This document shows, piece by piece, positions 25,939 through 34,223 of a stretch of 64,000 nucleotides of DNA. Below the pieces are notes generated by a model. The model was not told the DNA's origin. It did no database searches and saw only the letters and a program-made list of their open reading frames with translations. Every line of letters begins with the position of its first letter. Position 1 is the first letter of the stretch. A program made the translations under genes and the position numbers. This DNA comes from Micromonospora narathiwatensis (GTDB lineage Bacteria; Actinomycetota; Actinomycetes; Mycobacteriales; Micromonosporaceae): NCBI RefSeq assembly GCF_900089605.1, contig NZ_LT594324.1, forward strand, positions 6,448,001 to 6,512,000, read 5' to 3'.

Positions 25939-25952
25939 GTCGATGTATCGAC
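25939..25952. promoter_or_regulatory. Palindromic operator candidate before the thiolase operon
   Basis: GTCGATGTATCGAC has perfect 6-bp arms around GT. It sits 61 bases before the thiolase ATG in an otherwise non-coding spacer. The TetR-type regulator encoded as the last gene of the same operon is the obvious candidate to bind it (inference). Confidence 0.5.
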
Positions 25953-26012
25953 GTTTTCTGTCGTAGCCTGAGAAGAGGGATGGTAAGTGAACTCCGGATA
26001 GCAGGAGCGCCG

Positions 26013-27197
26013 ATGAGTCGACGAGTGCTCGTGGCGGGCGTGGGCATGGTCGCGTTCGCCACCCCGAGGACCAGCCAGACCTATGACGTGCTCGGCGAGC
26101 AGGCGACACGAGCCGCGCTCGCGGATGCCGGAGTCGACTACGCGCACCTGCGGCAGGCGTACGTCGGCTACGTGTACGGCGACTCGACGTGCGGGCAGGC
26201 CGCGCTCTACCGGGTCGGCCAGACCGGCATCCCGATCGTGAACGTCAACAACAACTGCTCGACCGGTTCGTCCGCGCTGTTCCTGGCCCGGCAGGCGGTC
26301 GAGTCCGGCGCGGCGGACTGCGTACTGGCGCTGGGGTTCGAGCAGATGCGGCGGGGCGCGTTGACAGCGCAGTGGTCGGACCGGCCCACCCCGTTCGACC
26401 GGTTCGACGAGGTCTCGACCCGGATCCAGGGCGGCAGCGACGCCCCGATGGCCGCCCGGTACTTCGGAGGCGCGGGTGCGGCATACGCCGCGCGGTTCGG
26501 CACCCGGCCGGAGACCTTCGCCAAGATCGCGGTCAAGGCCCGCCGGCACGCCGCGAACAACCCGTACGCGGTGTTCCGGGATCCGGTCACCGTCGAGGAG
26601 GTCCTCGCCTCGCCGCCCATCTACGGTCCACTGACCCGCCTCCAGTGCTGCCCGCCGACCTGCGGGGCGGCGGCCGCGGTGCTCTGCGACGAGGACTTCG
26701 CCCGCCGCCACGGCCTGCGTACCGACGTGGCGATCAGAGCGCAGGCGATGACCACCGACCAGCCGTCGACGTTCGACAGCGGCGACCCGCGTGCCCTCGT
26801 CGGCTACCACATGTCCCGGGCCGCCGCGAGGCAGGTGTACGAGAGCTCCGGCGTGGGCCCCGAGGACCTGCGCGTAGTGGAACTGCACGACTGCTTCACC
26901 ACCAACGAACTGCTGACCTACGAGGCGATCGGCCTGACCCCGGAGGGCACCGCCGAGAAGTTCATCGACGACGGCGACAACACCTACGGCGGTCGGGTGG
27001 TGACCAACCCCTCCGGCGGCCTGCTGTCGAAGGGGCACCCGCTGGGCGCGACCGGGCTGGCGCAGTGCGCCGAACTGGTCTGGCAACTGCGCGGCCAGGC
27101 GGGGGCGCGGCAGGTGGCCGACGCCACCGTGGCGTTGCAGCACAACATCGGCCTCGGCGGCGCCGCCGTCGTGACCCTTTACGAGAAGCTGAGCTGA
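26013..27197 (+). CDS. SCP-x type thiolase / lipid-transfer-like acetyl-CoA acetyltransferase
   Basis: The 394-aa protein has the nucleophilic Cys in VNNNCSTGSSALFLARQ (about residue 83). Other motifs are VVELHDCFTTNELLTYEA, the His motif SKGHPLGATGLAQC and the family ending LQHNIGLGGAAVVTLY. These mark SCP2/SCP-x thiolases, which cleave 3-ketoacyl-CoA in beta-oxidation of branched or sterol side chains; some relatives are retro-aldolases. The ATG at 26013 has AGGAG about six bases upstream. It leads an operon of thiolase, two MaoC-like proteins, an SDR and a TetR regulator, spaced 3 bases, 4-base overlap, 27 and 9 bases. Cytoplasmic. Confidence 0.92.
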   Translation: MSRRVLVAGVGMVAFATPRTSQTYDVLGEQATRAALADAGVDYAHLRQAYVGYVYGDSTCGQAALYRVGQTGIPIVNVNNNCSTGSSALFLARQAVESGAADCVLALGFEQMRRGALTAQWSDRPTPFDRFDEVSTRIQGGSDAPMAARYFGGAGAAYAARFGTRPETFAKIAVKARRHAANNPYAVFRDPVTVEEVLASPPIYGPLTRLQCCPPTCGAAAAVLCDEDFARRHGLRTDVAIRAQAMTTDQPSTFDSGDPRALVGYHMSRAAARQVYESSGVGPEDLRVVELHDCFTTNELLTYEAIGLTPEGTAEKFIDDGDNTYGGRVVTNPSGGLLSKGHPLGATGLAQCAELVWQLRGQAGARQVADATVALQHNIGLGGAAVVTLYEKLS

Positions 27198-27200
27198 CCG

Positions 27201-27659
27201 ATGCCCGTCGACCCGGACCAGGCCAGGGCGCTGACGTTCGCGCCGATCACCGTCACCGTGGAGCGCGGCCGGCTGCGGTCCTTCGCCAACGCCATCGGCC
27301 AGACCGACCCGGTTTACGTCGACCTGGACGCCGCCAGGCAGGCGGGCCACCCGGACCTGCCCGTACCACCCACGTTCTTCTTCAGCCTCGAAATGGAGGG
27401 GCCGGACCCGTGGGGCTACCTCGCCGAGCTGGGCGTCGACCTGCGCCGGGTCCTGCACGGCGAGCAGTCGTTCACCTACCACTCGATGATGCACGCCGGT
27501 GACACCGTCGCGCTGCGCACCCGGATCGACGACGTGTACGCCAAGCGGGGCGGCGCGCTGGAGTTCCTGGTCCGCAGGACCGACGTCATACGCGACGGCG
27601 ACCTGGTGGCCGAGGCGACCTCTGTGATCGTCGTACGCAATCCGGAGGTGCCCCGATGA
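27201..27659 (+). CDS. MaoC-like (FAS1-type N-terminal) dehydratase subunit
   Basis: The 152-aa hot-dog-fold protein resembles the N-terminal, non-catalytic half of MaoC dehydratases: RLRSFANAIGQTDPVYVD, then PVPPTFFFSLEMEG, LHGEQSFTYH and TDVIRDGDLVAEATSVIVVR. It lies three bases after the thiolase stop and overlaps the next gene by four bases (ATGA). Such halves pair with a catalytic MaoC partner to hydrate enoyl-CoA as heterodimers, as in ChsH1/ChsH2-type enzymes of actinobacterial side-chain degradation. It should therefore act with the protein encoded at 27656. Confidence 0.88.
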   Translation: MPVDPDQARALTFAPITVTVERGRLRSFANAIGQTDPVYVDLDAARQAGHPDLPVPPTFFFSLEMEGPDPWGYLAELGVDLRRVLHGEQSFTYHSMMHAGDTVALRTRIDDVYAKRGGALEFLVRRTDVIRDGDLVAEATSVIVVRNPEVPR

Positions 27660-28054
27660 GCACGGCAGACATCCGGGTCGGCACCGAGCTGCCGCCGCTG
27701 CGGATCCCGCCGGTGTCCCGGACCACGCTGGCGCTCTTCGCCGGCGCCTCCGGCGACCACAACCCGATACATATCGACATCGATGTGGCCCGCTCCGCCG
27801 GGCTCGACGACGTGTTCGCCCACGGCATGCTCTCCATGGCGTACCTCGGGCGGCTGCTGACCGGGTGGGTGCCGCAGGACCGGATCCGCTCCTACCGGGT
27901 GCGCTTCTCCGCGATCACCCCGGTGCACGGCGAACCGACCTGCACCGGCCGGGTCGTCGCCGTCACGGACGGCCTGGCCACCATCGAACTCGCCGTAACC
28001 CTCGCCGACGGCACCACCACGCTGACCGGCGAGGCGGTCATCGACGTCACCTGA
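27656..28054 (+). CDS. MaoC-like enoyl-CoA hydratase, catalytic subunit
   Basis: The 132-aa protein carries the R-hydratase signature FAGASGDHNPIHIDIDVARSAGLDDVFAHGMLSMAYLG, including catalytic Asp and His (about residues 37-42). It is a single hot-dog domain, half the usual double-domain length, consistent with pairing with the preceding subunit. The start overlaps the previous stop (ATGA), so the two are made together. It would hydrate the enoyl-CoA intermediate of the pathway. Confidence 0.9.
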   Translation: MSTADIRVGTELPPLRIPPVSRTTLALFAGASGDHNPIHIDIDVARSAGLDDVFAHGMLSMAYLGRLLTGWVPQDRIRSYRVRFSAITPVHGEPTCTGRVVAVTDGLATIELAVTLADGTTTLTGEAVIDVT

Positions 28055-28081
28055 CATCCGCGAACGAAAGGCGTGCGGCTC

Positions 28082-28912
28082 ATGGCAAAGCTCGACGGAA
28101 AGGTCGCGATCGTCTCCGGCTCCGGCCGCGGCATCGGCCGGGAGATCGCCCGCAAACTCGCCGCCGAGGGCGCCGCGGTCGTGGTCAACGACCTCGACGA
28201 GGCACCGGCCGAACAGACCGTCGCCGACATCGAGACCGCCGGCGGCCGGGCGGTCGCCTGCGTCGGCAACGTCACCGAGGACGGCTTCGCGGAACGGTTC
28301 GTCCGCAGCGCGGTGGACCGCCTCGGCGGCCTCGACATCATCGTCAACAACGCTGGCTACACCTGGGACACAGTGATTCAGAAGATGACCGACGAACAGT
28401 GGGACGCCATCCTCGACGTGCACCTCAGGGCGCCGTTCCGGATCCTGCGCGCCGCCCAGCCGGCGATCTCCGCCGCCGTCAAGCGGGCCCAGGCGGCCGG
28501 CGAACCGGTGCCCGTCCGCAAGGTCGTCAACATCTCCTCCATCGCCGGGCTCAGCGGCAACGCCGGCCAGGTCAACTACGCGGCGGCCAAGGCGGGCGTC
28601 ACCGGCCTGACCAAGGCGCTGGCCAAGGAGTGGGGCCGCTACCACGTCACCGTCAACACGGTCGCGTTCGGGCTGATCAGGACCCGGCTCACCGACACGG
28701 CCGCCGACGGCGACAGCACCATCGACGTGCAGGGCCGGCGGATCAGGGTCGGCGTCAACCCCGACCTGCTGTCGGCGGCGGAGCGCATGATCCCGCTCGG
28801 CCGCGCCGGCACGCCGGCCGACGCGGCCGGCGCGGTCTACCTGCTGACCATCCCCGAGTCCGACTACGTCACCGGTCAGACCCTGGTCTGCGGCGGCGGC
28901 CTCACCCTCTGA
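28082..28912 (+). CDS. SDR-family 3-oxoacyl reductase / hydroxyacyl-CoA dehydrogenase-like
   Basis: The 276-aa protein begins AKLDGKVAIVSGSGRGIGREIA, the dinucleotide-binding TGxxxGIG equivalent. It has NNAGYTWDTVI, catalytic Ser in VVNISSIAG and Tyr-x3-Lys in NYAAAKAGVTGLTKALAKE. A roughly 20-residue insertion before the Ser (AISAAVKRAQAAGEPVPVRK) is typical of the larger FabG-like members that work on acyl-CoA in catabolic clusters. In this operon it would oxidise the hydroxyacyl-CoA made by the MaoC pair to the ketoacyl-CoA used by the thiolase. The ATG at 28082 has GAAAGG upstream; a GTG at 28073 is less well placed. Confidence 0.92.
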   Translation: MAKLDGKVAIVSGSGRGIGREIARKLAAEGAAVVVNDLDEAPAEQTVADIETAGGRAVACVGNVTEDGFAERFVRSAVDRLGGLDIIVNNAGYTWDTVIQKMTDEQWDAILDVHLRAPFRILRAAQPAISAAVKRAQAAGEPVPVRKVVNISSIAGLSGNAGQVNYAAAKAGVTGLTKALAKEWGRYHVTVNTVAFGLIRTRLTDTAADGDSTIDVQGRRIRVGVNPDLLSAAERMIPLGRAGTPADAAGAVYLLTIPESDYVTGQTLVCGGGLTL

Positions 28913-28921
28913 CCTCCCGTC

Positions 28922-30109
28922 GTGGCACCGCAGACCGCCGCGCCCGCCCGGGGCACCCGGCCCCGCAACCGGCGGGCGCTGATCCTCGCCGCCGCCACCG
29001 ACCTGTTCCACCGGCGCGGCTACGACCGGCTCACCATGGGCGACCTGGCCGAGGCGGTCGGCATCGGCCCGTCCGCCCTGTACCGGCACTTCAGCGGCAA
29101 GCAGCACCTGCTGCGCGAGGTCCTCACCGACGGCCTCGCGCCGGTGCGGCAGGTCCTGACCGAACTCGACGTGACCGACCGGGCGGCCGCCCTGCGCCGC
29201 CTGGGCGCCCTCGCCGTCGACCACCGGCCGCTCGGCGTGCTGTGGCAGCGGGAGGCCCGGCACCTGACCCGCGAGGACCGGACTGCCTTCCGCGGCGAGC
29301 TGCACGAGATCGGCGCGCTGCTCACCGGCCACGTACGCGCCCTGCGCCCGGCACTCGACCCGGCCGGCGCCGAATTGCTCGCCTGGTCGATGATCGGCGT
29401 CCTGACCAGCATTTCCTTCCACCGGGTCGAGCTGCCCCGCCCCGACTACGACGACCTGCTGGCCCACCTGGCCGGCGCCGTGCTGGACACGCCGCTGCCG
29501 GCCGGCTTCACCGCCGCGCCTCCGCCCCGGCCCGGCCCGGCCGCCCTGGTCCCGGCGTCGCGACGCGAGGCGCTGCTCAACGAGGCCGTACGAATGTTCG
29601 CCGTCCACGGCTTCACCGAGGTCGGCATCGAGGAGATCGCCGCCGCCGTCGGCATCACCGGTCCGAGCGTCTACCACCACTTCCCCAGCAAGCTCGACCT
29701 GCTGGTCACCGCCCTCCGGCGCGGTGCCGCCGTCCTGCTCACCGACCTCTCCGCGGTCCACCGCACCGCCACCAGCGCCAGCGACGGGCTCGGCGCGCTC
29801 GTCCGCTCCTACCTCGGCTTCACCCGGGCCCACCACGAACTGGTCGACCTGCTGATCACCGAGGTCGACCACCTGCCGGACGACGAACGCCGGCACAGCC
29901 GGCAGACCCAACGCGACTACCTCGACGAATGGGTGCACCTGCTGCGCGCCGTACATCCCGGCCTCGAACCCGCCGCCGCCCGGATCCGGGTCCAAGCCGT
30001 GCTCACCGTCGCCAACGATGCCGCCCGCACCCCACGGGTACGCGCGAACCCGGCCCTCCCGGCGGCGCTGGAAGCCATCGCCACACGGCTGCTGCACCTG
30101 CCCGGGTGA
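28922..30109 (+). CDS. Double-headed TetR-family regulator
   Basis: The 395-aa protein contains two complete TetR DNA-binding domains. The first has ILAAATDLFHRRGYDRLTMGDLAEAVG and ALYRHFSGKQHLL (about 20-65); the second has LLNEAVRMFAVHGFTEVGIEEIAAAVG and SVYHHFPSKLDLL (about 220-265). Each is followed by a helical ligand domain. Normal TetR proteins are about 200 aa, so this is a tandem fusion. The GTG start lies nine bases after the SDR stop. It probably represses its own operon through the palindrome at 25939-25952, with an acyl-CoA-type inducer (inference). Confidence 0.93.
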   Translation: MAPQTAAPARGTRPRNRRALILAAATDLFHRRGYDRLTMGDLAEAVGIGPSALYRHFSGKQHLLREVLTDGLAPVRQVLTELDVTDRAAALRRLGALAVDHRPLGVLWQREARHLTREDRTAFRGELHEIGALLTGHVRALRPALDPAGAELLAWSMIGVLTSISFHRVELPRPDYDDLLAHLAGAVLDTPLPAGFTAAPPPRPGPAALVPASRREALLNEAVRMFAVHGFTEVGIEEIAAAVGITGPSVYHHFPSKLDLLVTALRRGAAVLLTDLSAVHRTATSASDGLGALVRSYLGFTRAHHELVDLLITEVDHLPDDERRHSRQTQRDYLDEWVHLLRAVHPGLEPAAARIRVQAVLTVANDAARTPRVRANPALPAALEAIATRLLHLPG

Positions 30110-30121
30110 GCGCGGACCTGC

Positions 30122-30150
30122 CCGGCCACCAGGGCGTTCCTGGTGGCCGG
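30122..30150. terminator. Bidirectional terminator between convergent catabolic operons
   Basis: Perfect 12-bp arms (30122-30133, 30139-30150) enclose a 5-base loop. It lies 12 bases after the TetR stop and 29 bases beyond the stop of the convergent MFS gene. Confidence 0.85.
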
Positions 30151-30179
30151 ACAGACGTACCCCGATCCGCCCGGCCGGG

Positions 30180-31613
30180 TCAGCGGGAGATCTCCTCCAG
30201 CGCGCGGCGGCGGGTCTCGATGCCCGCCGTCACCACGACCACGAGCGCGACCGCCGACGCGATCACGAACGACAGGAACACCGACCCGGCGCCGAGGCTG
30301 GTCCCGAGCAGCGCCCCGACCAGCACCGGCGAGAGGATGCTCGCCAGCCGGTTGATGCTGCTGCACGCCGAGGTGGCCCAGGCGCGCATCCGGGTGGGAT
30401 ACAGCTCGGCGGTGTACAGGTACAGCGTGCTCGTCGGGGCGGTGGCGCCGACGGCGAACAGCGCCGCCGCCGCGAGCAGCATCGGCCACCCGTGCACGCC
30501 CATGAGCCCGACGCCGACGAAGCCCACCAGCGCGCCCGCGGTCATGATGACGAAGCCCCAGGTCAGCAGCGGCTTACGTCCGACCCGGTCGGCCAGGAAC
30601 GCGGTCACGTAGACCATGGCCAGTTGCAGCACGCCGACCAGCACGGTCAACGCCAGCGCCTGCGTCGTCCGCAGGCCGCCGACCCGGACGTACAGCGTCG
30701 GCATCCACACGGCGTACCCGTAGCCGACGAAGAAGGTCAGGAACCAGATCGCCGCCAGCATCAGGGTGCGCCGCCGGTAGGCCGGGGCGAGGAGTTCACC
30801 GAGCCGCAGGCTGCCGCGGGCTGCCGGCGGTGCCGCCCGGGGTGGTGCCAGCTCGACCCCTCGCTCCCTGGCCTGCTGTTCCATCCGCGCCACGTACGTT
30901 TCGGCCTCGGCTCGGCGGCCCCGCTCCGCCAGCCAGCGGGCCGATTCCGGAAGCCGCAGCCAGGCGTAGACCGCGACGATGACCGGCAGGGCGCCGACCG
31001 CGAGCAGCACCCGCCAGCCGGCGTCCTCGCCGAAGCTGCGCAGCGCGATGATCCCGACGATCGGGGCCGCGAGCAGCCCCCAGTTGAAGGTGGACTGGTA
31101 GGCGACCGCGACCCGACCCCGGTTGCGGGCGCCCAGGTACTCGTTGATGAGGGTCGCCGCCACCGGCACCTCGGCGCCGAGGCCGAGGCCCTGCACCGCG
31201 CGGAGCAGGCCGAGGCTGGTGGCGCTCCAGGCGATCGCGCACACGGCGGAGAAGACGCCGAAGGTGACGAGGGACAGGATGAACGCCGGCCGTCGCCCGA
31301 ACCGGTCGGCGAGCGCGCCGATGACCAGCGCCCCGAGGAACTGCCCCAGATAGCCGGCGGCGACGAGGACGCCGGCCTCGGCGGTGCTGATGTCGAAGTA
31401 CGCGATGACGACGGTCAGGATGACCGCGATGCTGGTCGAGTCGAACCCGTCGAAGAAGGTGCCGACGCCGAGTGTGCCGGCGAGCCGGTAGTGGAAGGGA
31501 CCCACCGGGATGCGTTCGATCCGGGCGGGGATGTCGTCGGTTTCCGGGGAAGCGCTGGCTGTCGGTACGTCGGGGACCGAATCTGTCTGTCGAAGCTGAC
31601 CTCTCTGCTGCAT
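30180..31613 (-). CDS. MFS permease, aromatic-acid/sugar-type symporter
   Basis: The 477-aa protein has a cytoplasmic N-terminus of about 45 residues and twelve predicted membrane helices. TM1 holds GTFFDGFDSTSIAVI, like the DG-x-D motif of aromatic acid:proton symporters. The loop 2-3 motif is GALADRFGRRPAF, and RLPESARWLAERGR follows TM6. ADRVGRKPLL repeats the motif in the second half. It is likely to import the organic acid degraded by the neighbouring enzymes. The ATG at 31613 has AAGGAG about eight bases upstream. It is the last gene of the minus-strand operon with ligase and FAH hydrolase. Confidence 0.92.
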   Translation of the reverse strand: MQQRGQLRQTDSVPDVPTASASPETDDIPARIERIPVGPFHYRLAGTLGVGTFFDGFDSTSIAVILTVVIAYFDISTAEAGVLVAAGYLGQFLGALVIGALADRFGRRPAFILSLVTFGVFSAVCAIAWSATSLGLLRAVQGLGLGAEVPVAATLINEYLGARNRGRVAVAYQSTFNWGLLAAPIVGIIALRSFGEDAGWRVLLAVGALPVIVAVYAWLRLPESARWLAERGRRAEAETYVARMEQQARERGVELAPPRAAPPAARGSLRLGELLAPAYRRRTLMLAAIWFLTFFVGYGYAVWMPTLYVRVGGLRTTQALALTVLVGVLQLAMVYVTAFLADRVGRKPLLTWGFVIMTAGALVGFVGVGLMGVHGWPMLLAAAALFAVGATAPTSTLYLYTAELYPTRMRAWATSACSSINRLASILSPVLVGALLGTSLGAGSVFLSFVIASAVALVVVVTAGIETRRRALEEISR

Positions 31614-31641
31614 CGGGGGCTCCTTGCGCTGGGTGGTGGCG

Positions 31642-33195
31642 CTACACCCGGCGCGCCTGCCCGGCCCAGTACTCCTCGCGCAGCTCGCGCTTGAGTACCT
31701 TGCCGACGGCGGACCGGGGAAGTTGACGGAACAGGACCTCCTTCGGGGCCTTGACGCTGCCGACGCGTTGCCTGCACAGTGCGATCAGGTCCGCGGCGTC
31801 GACCTCGGCGCCGGGCTTGACCTCGACGACCGCGGTGACGCGTTCGCCCCACTTCTCGTCCGGGAGCCCGATCACGGCGCAGTCCTTGACCGCCGGATGG
31901 GCCCAGATGACCTGCTCGACCTCGCTGGGGAAGACGTTGAAGCCGCCGGAGATGATCAGGTCGCGCTTGCGGTCGACGAGGTAGACGTAGCCGTCGTCGT
32001 CCAGGTAGCCGACATCGCCGGTGGCCTGCCAGCCGCCGTCGAGCTGGACCGCGGCGGTCTGCTCCGGCTCGTGGAGGTAGCCGCTCATCCGCAGCGAGCT
32101 GCGTACGACGATCTCGCCGGGCTCCCCCGTGGGGCAGAGGCCGTCATCACCCATGACGGCGACGTCGGCGACCACGGTCTGCCGTCCGCAGCTGGCCAGC
32201 CGGCGGTGCAGGGCCGGGTCGGCCACGGCCTCGGCGTGCTCCTCCGGGCTGAGGAAGGTGCACATCATCGGCAGCTCGGTCTGCCCGTAGAACTGGGCCA
32301 TGACCGGCCCGAAAACGTCCAGCGCCTCCGCCAGCTTGGCCACCGACATCGGCGCCGCGCCGTACAGCAGGTAGCGCAGACTCGACAGGTCACGGCGGCG
32401 TACGTCGGGATCGGCGAGGAGGGCGTAGACAGCCGTCGGCGGCAGGAACAGCCGGGTGACCCGGTTGCGTTCGATCGAGTCCAGGATCTCGCCGGGCACG
32501 ACCGTGCTGTGCACGATGTTGGTGCCGCCCACGGTGAGAACCGGGAACACCACGGCGCCGGCGGCGTGCGTCATCGGCGCGGCGACCAGGTGCACCGGGT
32601 CCCGCTCCGGCATGTGGGCGTGGAACGCCGCGACCATCGTGGCGAAGGCGCGGTGGGAGATCCGCACCACTTTCGAGCGGCCGGTGGTGCCGCCGGTGCC
32701 GATCAGCGCGGCGATCGCCTCCTCGTCGAGCGGGGGCAGGGGCACCCGGCTGTCCGCCGGTGCCAGCCAGCTCTCCAGGGTGGGATCGTCGTCGACCGCC
32801 GCGTCCATCGCCACGAAGTGCTCGATGGACGGCACGGTCTGTCGTACGTGCTCCACCGCCGTGCCGGGCCCGCCCGCGTAGAGCAACGCGCGGGCCCCGA
32901 CGGTGCTCAGCAAGGTCGCGATCTCCTCGGGAGTCGACCGGGCGTTGACCGCCACCCAGGTGCAGCCCGCCCGCAGCACGCCGAGCACGCAGGGGAAGAC
33001 GATCGGGGAGTTGGGGCTGGCCACCGCGACGGGGGTGCCCGGCGCGACGCCGTCGCGGCGCAGCGCCGCCGCGACGCGGTGGGTGATGACCTCCGCCTCG
33101 GCGTACGTGACGGCGCCGGACCCGTCGGGGCGGACGAACGCGGTCCCGCCGGGATTGAGTCGTACGCCGCGGTCGAAGAACTCGATCAGGTGCAT
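31642..33195 (-). CDS. Acyl-CoA ligase (AMP-dependent synthetase)
   Basis: The 517-aa protein is an ANL-superfamily ligase. The phosphate-binding motif reads LIGTGGTTGRSKVVRISH (A3, with small changes from TSGTTGxPK). YGQTE is the A5 motif, TGDVGYLDDDGYVYLVDRKRDLIISGGFNVFP covers A7-A8, and PRSAVGKVLKRELRE is the A10 Lys motif. It activates a carboxylic acid through an acyl-AMP to the CoA thioester in the cytosol. The gene lies 28 bases upstream of the permease gene and 21 bases downstream of the FAH gene, so uptake and activation are co-expressed. The exact acid is unknown. The start ATG at 33195 has TGGAGG about eleven bases upstream. Confidence 0.93.
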   Translation of the reverse strand: MHLIEFFDRGVRLNPGGTAFVRPDGSGAVTYAEAEVITHRVAAALRRDGVAPGTPVAVASPNSPIVFPCVLGVLRAGCTWVAVNARSTPEEIATLLSTVGARALLYAGGPGTAVEHVRQTVPSIEHFVAMDAAVDDDPTLESWLAPADSRVPLPPLDEEAIAALIGTGGTTGRSKVVRISHRAFATMVAAFHAHMPERDPVHLVAAPMTHAAGAVVFPVLTVGGTNIVHSTVVPGEILDSIERNRVTRLFLPPTAVYALLADPDVRRRDLSSLRYLLYGAAPMSVAKLAEALDVFGPVMAQFYGQTELPMMCTFLSPEEHAEAVADPALHRRLASCGRQTVVADVAVMGDDGLCPTGEPGEIVVRSSLRMSGYLHEPEQTAAVQLDGGWQATGDVGYLDDDGYVYLVDRKRDLIISGGFNVFPSEVEQVIWAHPAVKDCAVIGLPDEKWGERVTAVVEVKPGAEVDAADLIALCRQRVGSVKAPKEVLFRQLPRSAVGKVLKRELREEYWAGQARRV

Positions 33196-33216
33196 CGGAT
33201 TCGAACCTCCACTTGC

Positions 33217-34053
33217 TCAGGCCGCGGTCGACCCGACGCACCGGTTGGCCTGCTCGCCGAGGCCCGCGATCGCGGTCCGCAACGTCTGGCCGGCGGAGAG
33301 GAACACCGGGGGCTTGCGGGCCGCGCCGATCCCGGCGGGCGTGCCGGTGGCGATGAGATCCCCTGGTACGAGGGTGATGATCGAGCTGACGTAGGAGATG
33401 ATCTCGCCGACCGGGAACAACATGGCGGCGGTGGTGGACTTCTGCACGACGCTGTCGTCCACCGCGCAGGTCATGTCGAGGTCGCGCGCGTGGTCGACCT
33501 CGTCCGGTGTGACCAGGAACGGACCCACCGGGGTGGACGCCTCGAAGGTCTTGCCTTGCAGGAACTGCGAGGTCCGTAGCTGCCAGTCACGCATCGTGAC
33601 GTCGTTGACGACGGTGTAGCCGGCCACGGCCGCCAGGGCCTGCTCCGCGTCGGCGTGCCGCACCGGGCTGCCGATGACCACGCCGAGTTCGACCTCCCAG
33701 TCGACGGCGTGCGACTGCGGCGGCAGCAGGATGTCGTCGTACGGGCCGATGAGGCTGCGGCTGTACTTCGCGAAGATCGTCAGGTGTTCCGGCGTCGGCA
33801 GTCCGACCTCGGCGATGTGATCGGCGTAGTTGACCCCGACGCAGATGATCTTTTCCGGGCGCGGCGTGAGGGGCGCGAACTCGACCTCCGCCAGCGATAC
33901 GGTCGGCGCGGCGGCGCCCGCTGCGCGCTCCTGCCAATCCGGTCCGGACGCGAGGAGTTCGCCGACATCCCGGAACGGCAGCAGGATGACCCGGTCGCCG
34001 GTCACCCGGCCGGCGTACGTGCCCCCGTCCAGGCGGATCGTCGTCAGTCGCAT
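33217..34053 (-). CDS. Fumarylacetoacetate hydrolase (FAH) family protein
   Basis: The 278-aa protein carries the FAH core: KIICVGVNYADHIAEVG, FAKYSRSLIGPYDDI, the metal-binding Glu pair in VDWEVELGVVIG and Asp in VVNDVTMRDWQ. QGKTFEASTPVGPFLVTPDE and SYVSSIITLVPGDLIATGTPAGIG follow. Members hydrolyse C-C bonds of acylpyruvates or isomerise and decarboxylate ring-cleavage products. It is the first gene of the minus-strand operon, and AGAAAGGA precedes the ATG. It is divergent from hyuA across 170 bp that hold an inverted repeat. Cytoplasmic; a divalent metal is expected. Confidence 0.93.
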   Translation of the reverse strand: MRLTTIRLDGGTYAGRVTGDRVILLPFRDVGELLASGPDWQERAAGAAAPTVSLAEVEFAPLTPRPEKIICVGVNYADHIAEVGLPTPEHLTIFAKYSRSLIGPYDDILLPPQSHAVDWEVELGVVIGSPVRHADAEQALAAVAGYTVVNDVTMRDWQLRTSQFLQGKTFEASTPVGPFLVTPDEVDHARDLDMTCAVDDSVVQKSTTAAMLFPVGEIISYVSSIITLVPGDLIATGTPAGIGAARKPPVFLSAGQTLRTAIAGLGEQANRCVGSTAA

Positions 34054-34137
34054 GCTCTGTCCTTTCTGGCCGCCACGGGGCGGCTACCGGTGGCGGCAGG
34101 CGGCGGATGGATCCAAGGCTGCACATGCTTGACGGTG

Positions 34138-34172
34138 AACTGTAGACGAACAATCGGGATCTGGATACAGTT
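34138..34172. promoter_or_regulatory. Inverted repeat in the divergent FAH/hyuA control region
   Basis: AACTGTA (34138-34144) and TACAGTT (34166-34172) are perfect 7-bp complements 21 bases apart. Similar TGTA/TACA arms occur before the GntR gene, so GntR is a candidate binder (inference). Confidence 0.5.
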
Positions 34173-34223
34173 GCGGCTCGATCGGATGCAAGCCTTGCTG
34201 GCGGGAGTGTCGAAGGAGACGAC

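Noticed and set aside
24075..27494. Long minus-strand frame of 1139 codons across the xylanase, helicase and thiolase genes
   Set aside because: It is antisense to three recognised genes, has Arg/Gly/Val-rich low-complexity translation and no motifs; such long shadows are normal at this GC content.
27476..30097. Minus-strand frame of 873 codons under the MaoC, SDR and TetR genes
   Set aside because: Shadow of four well-supported genes in an operon.
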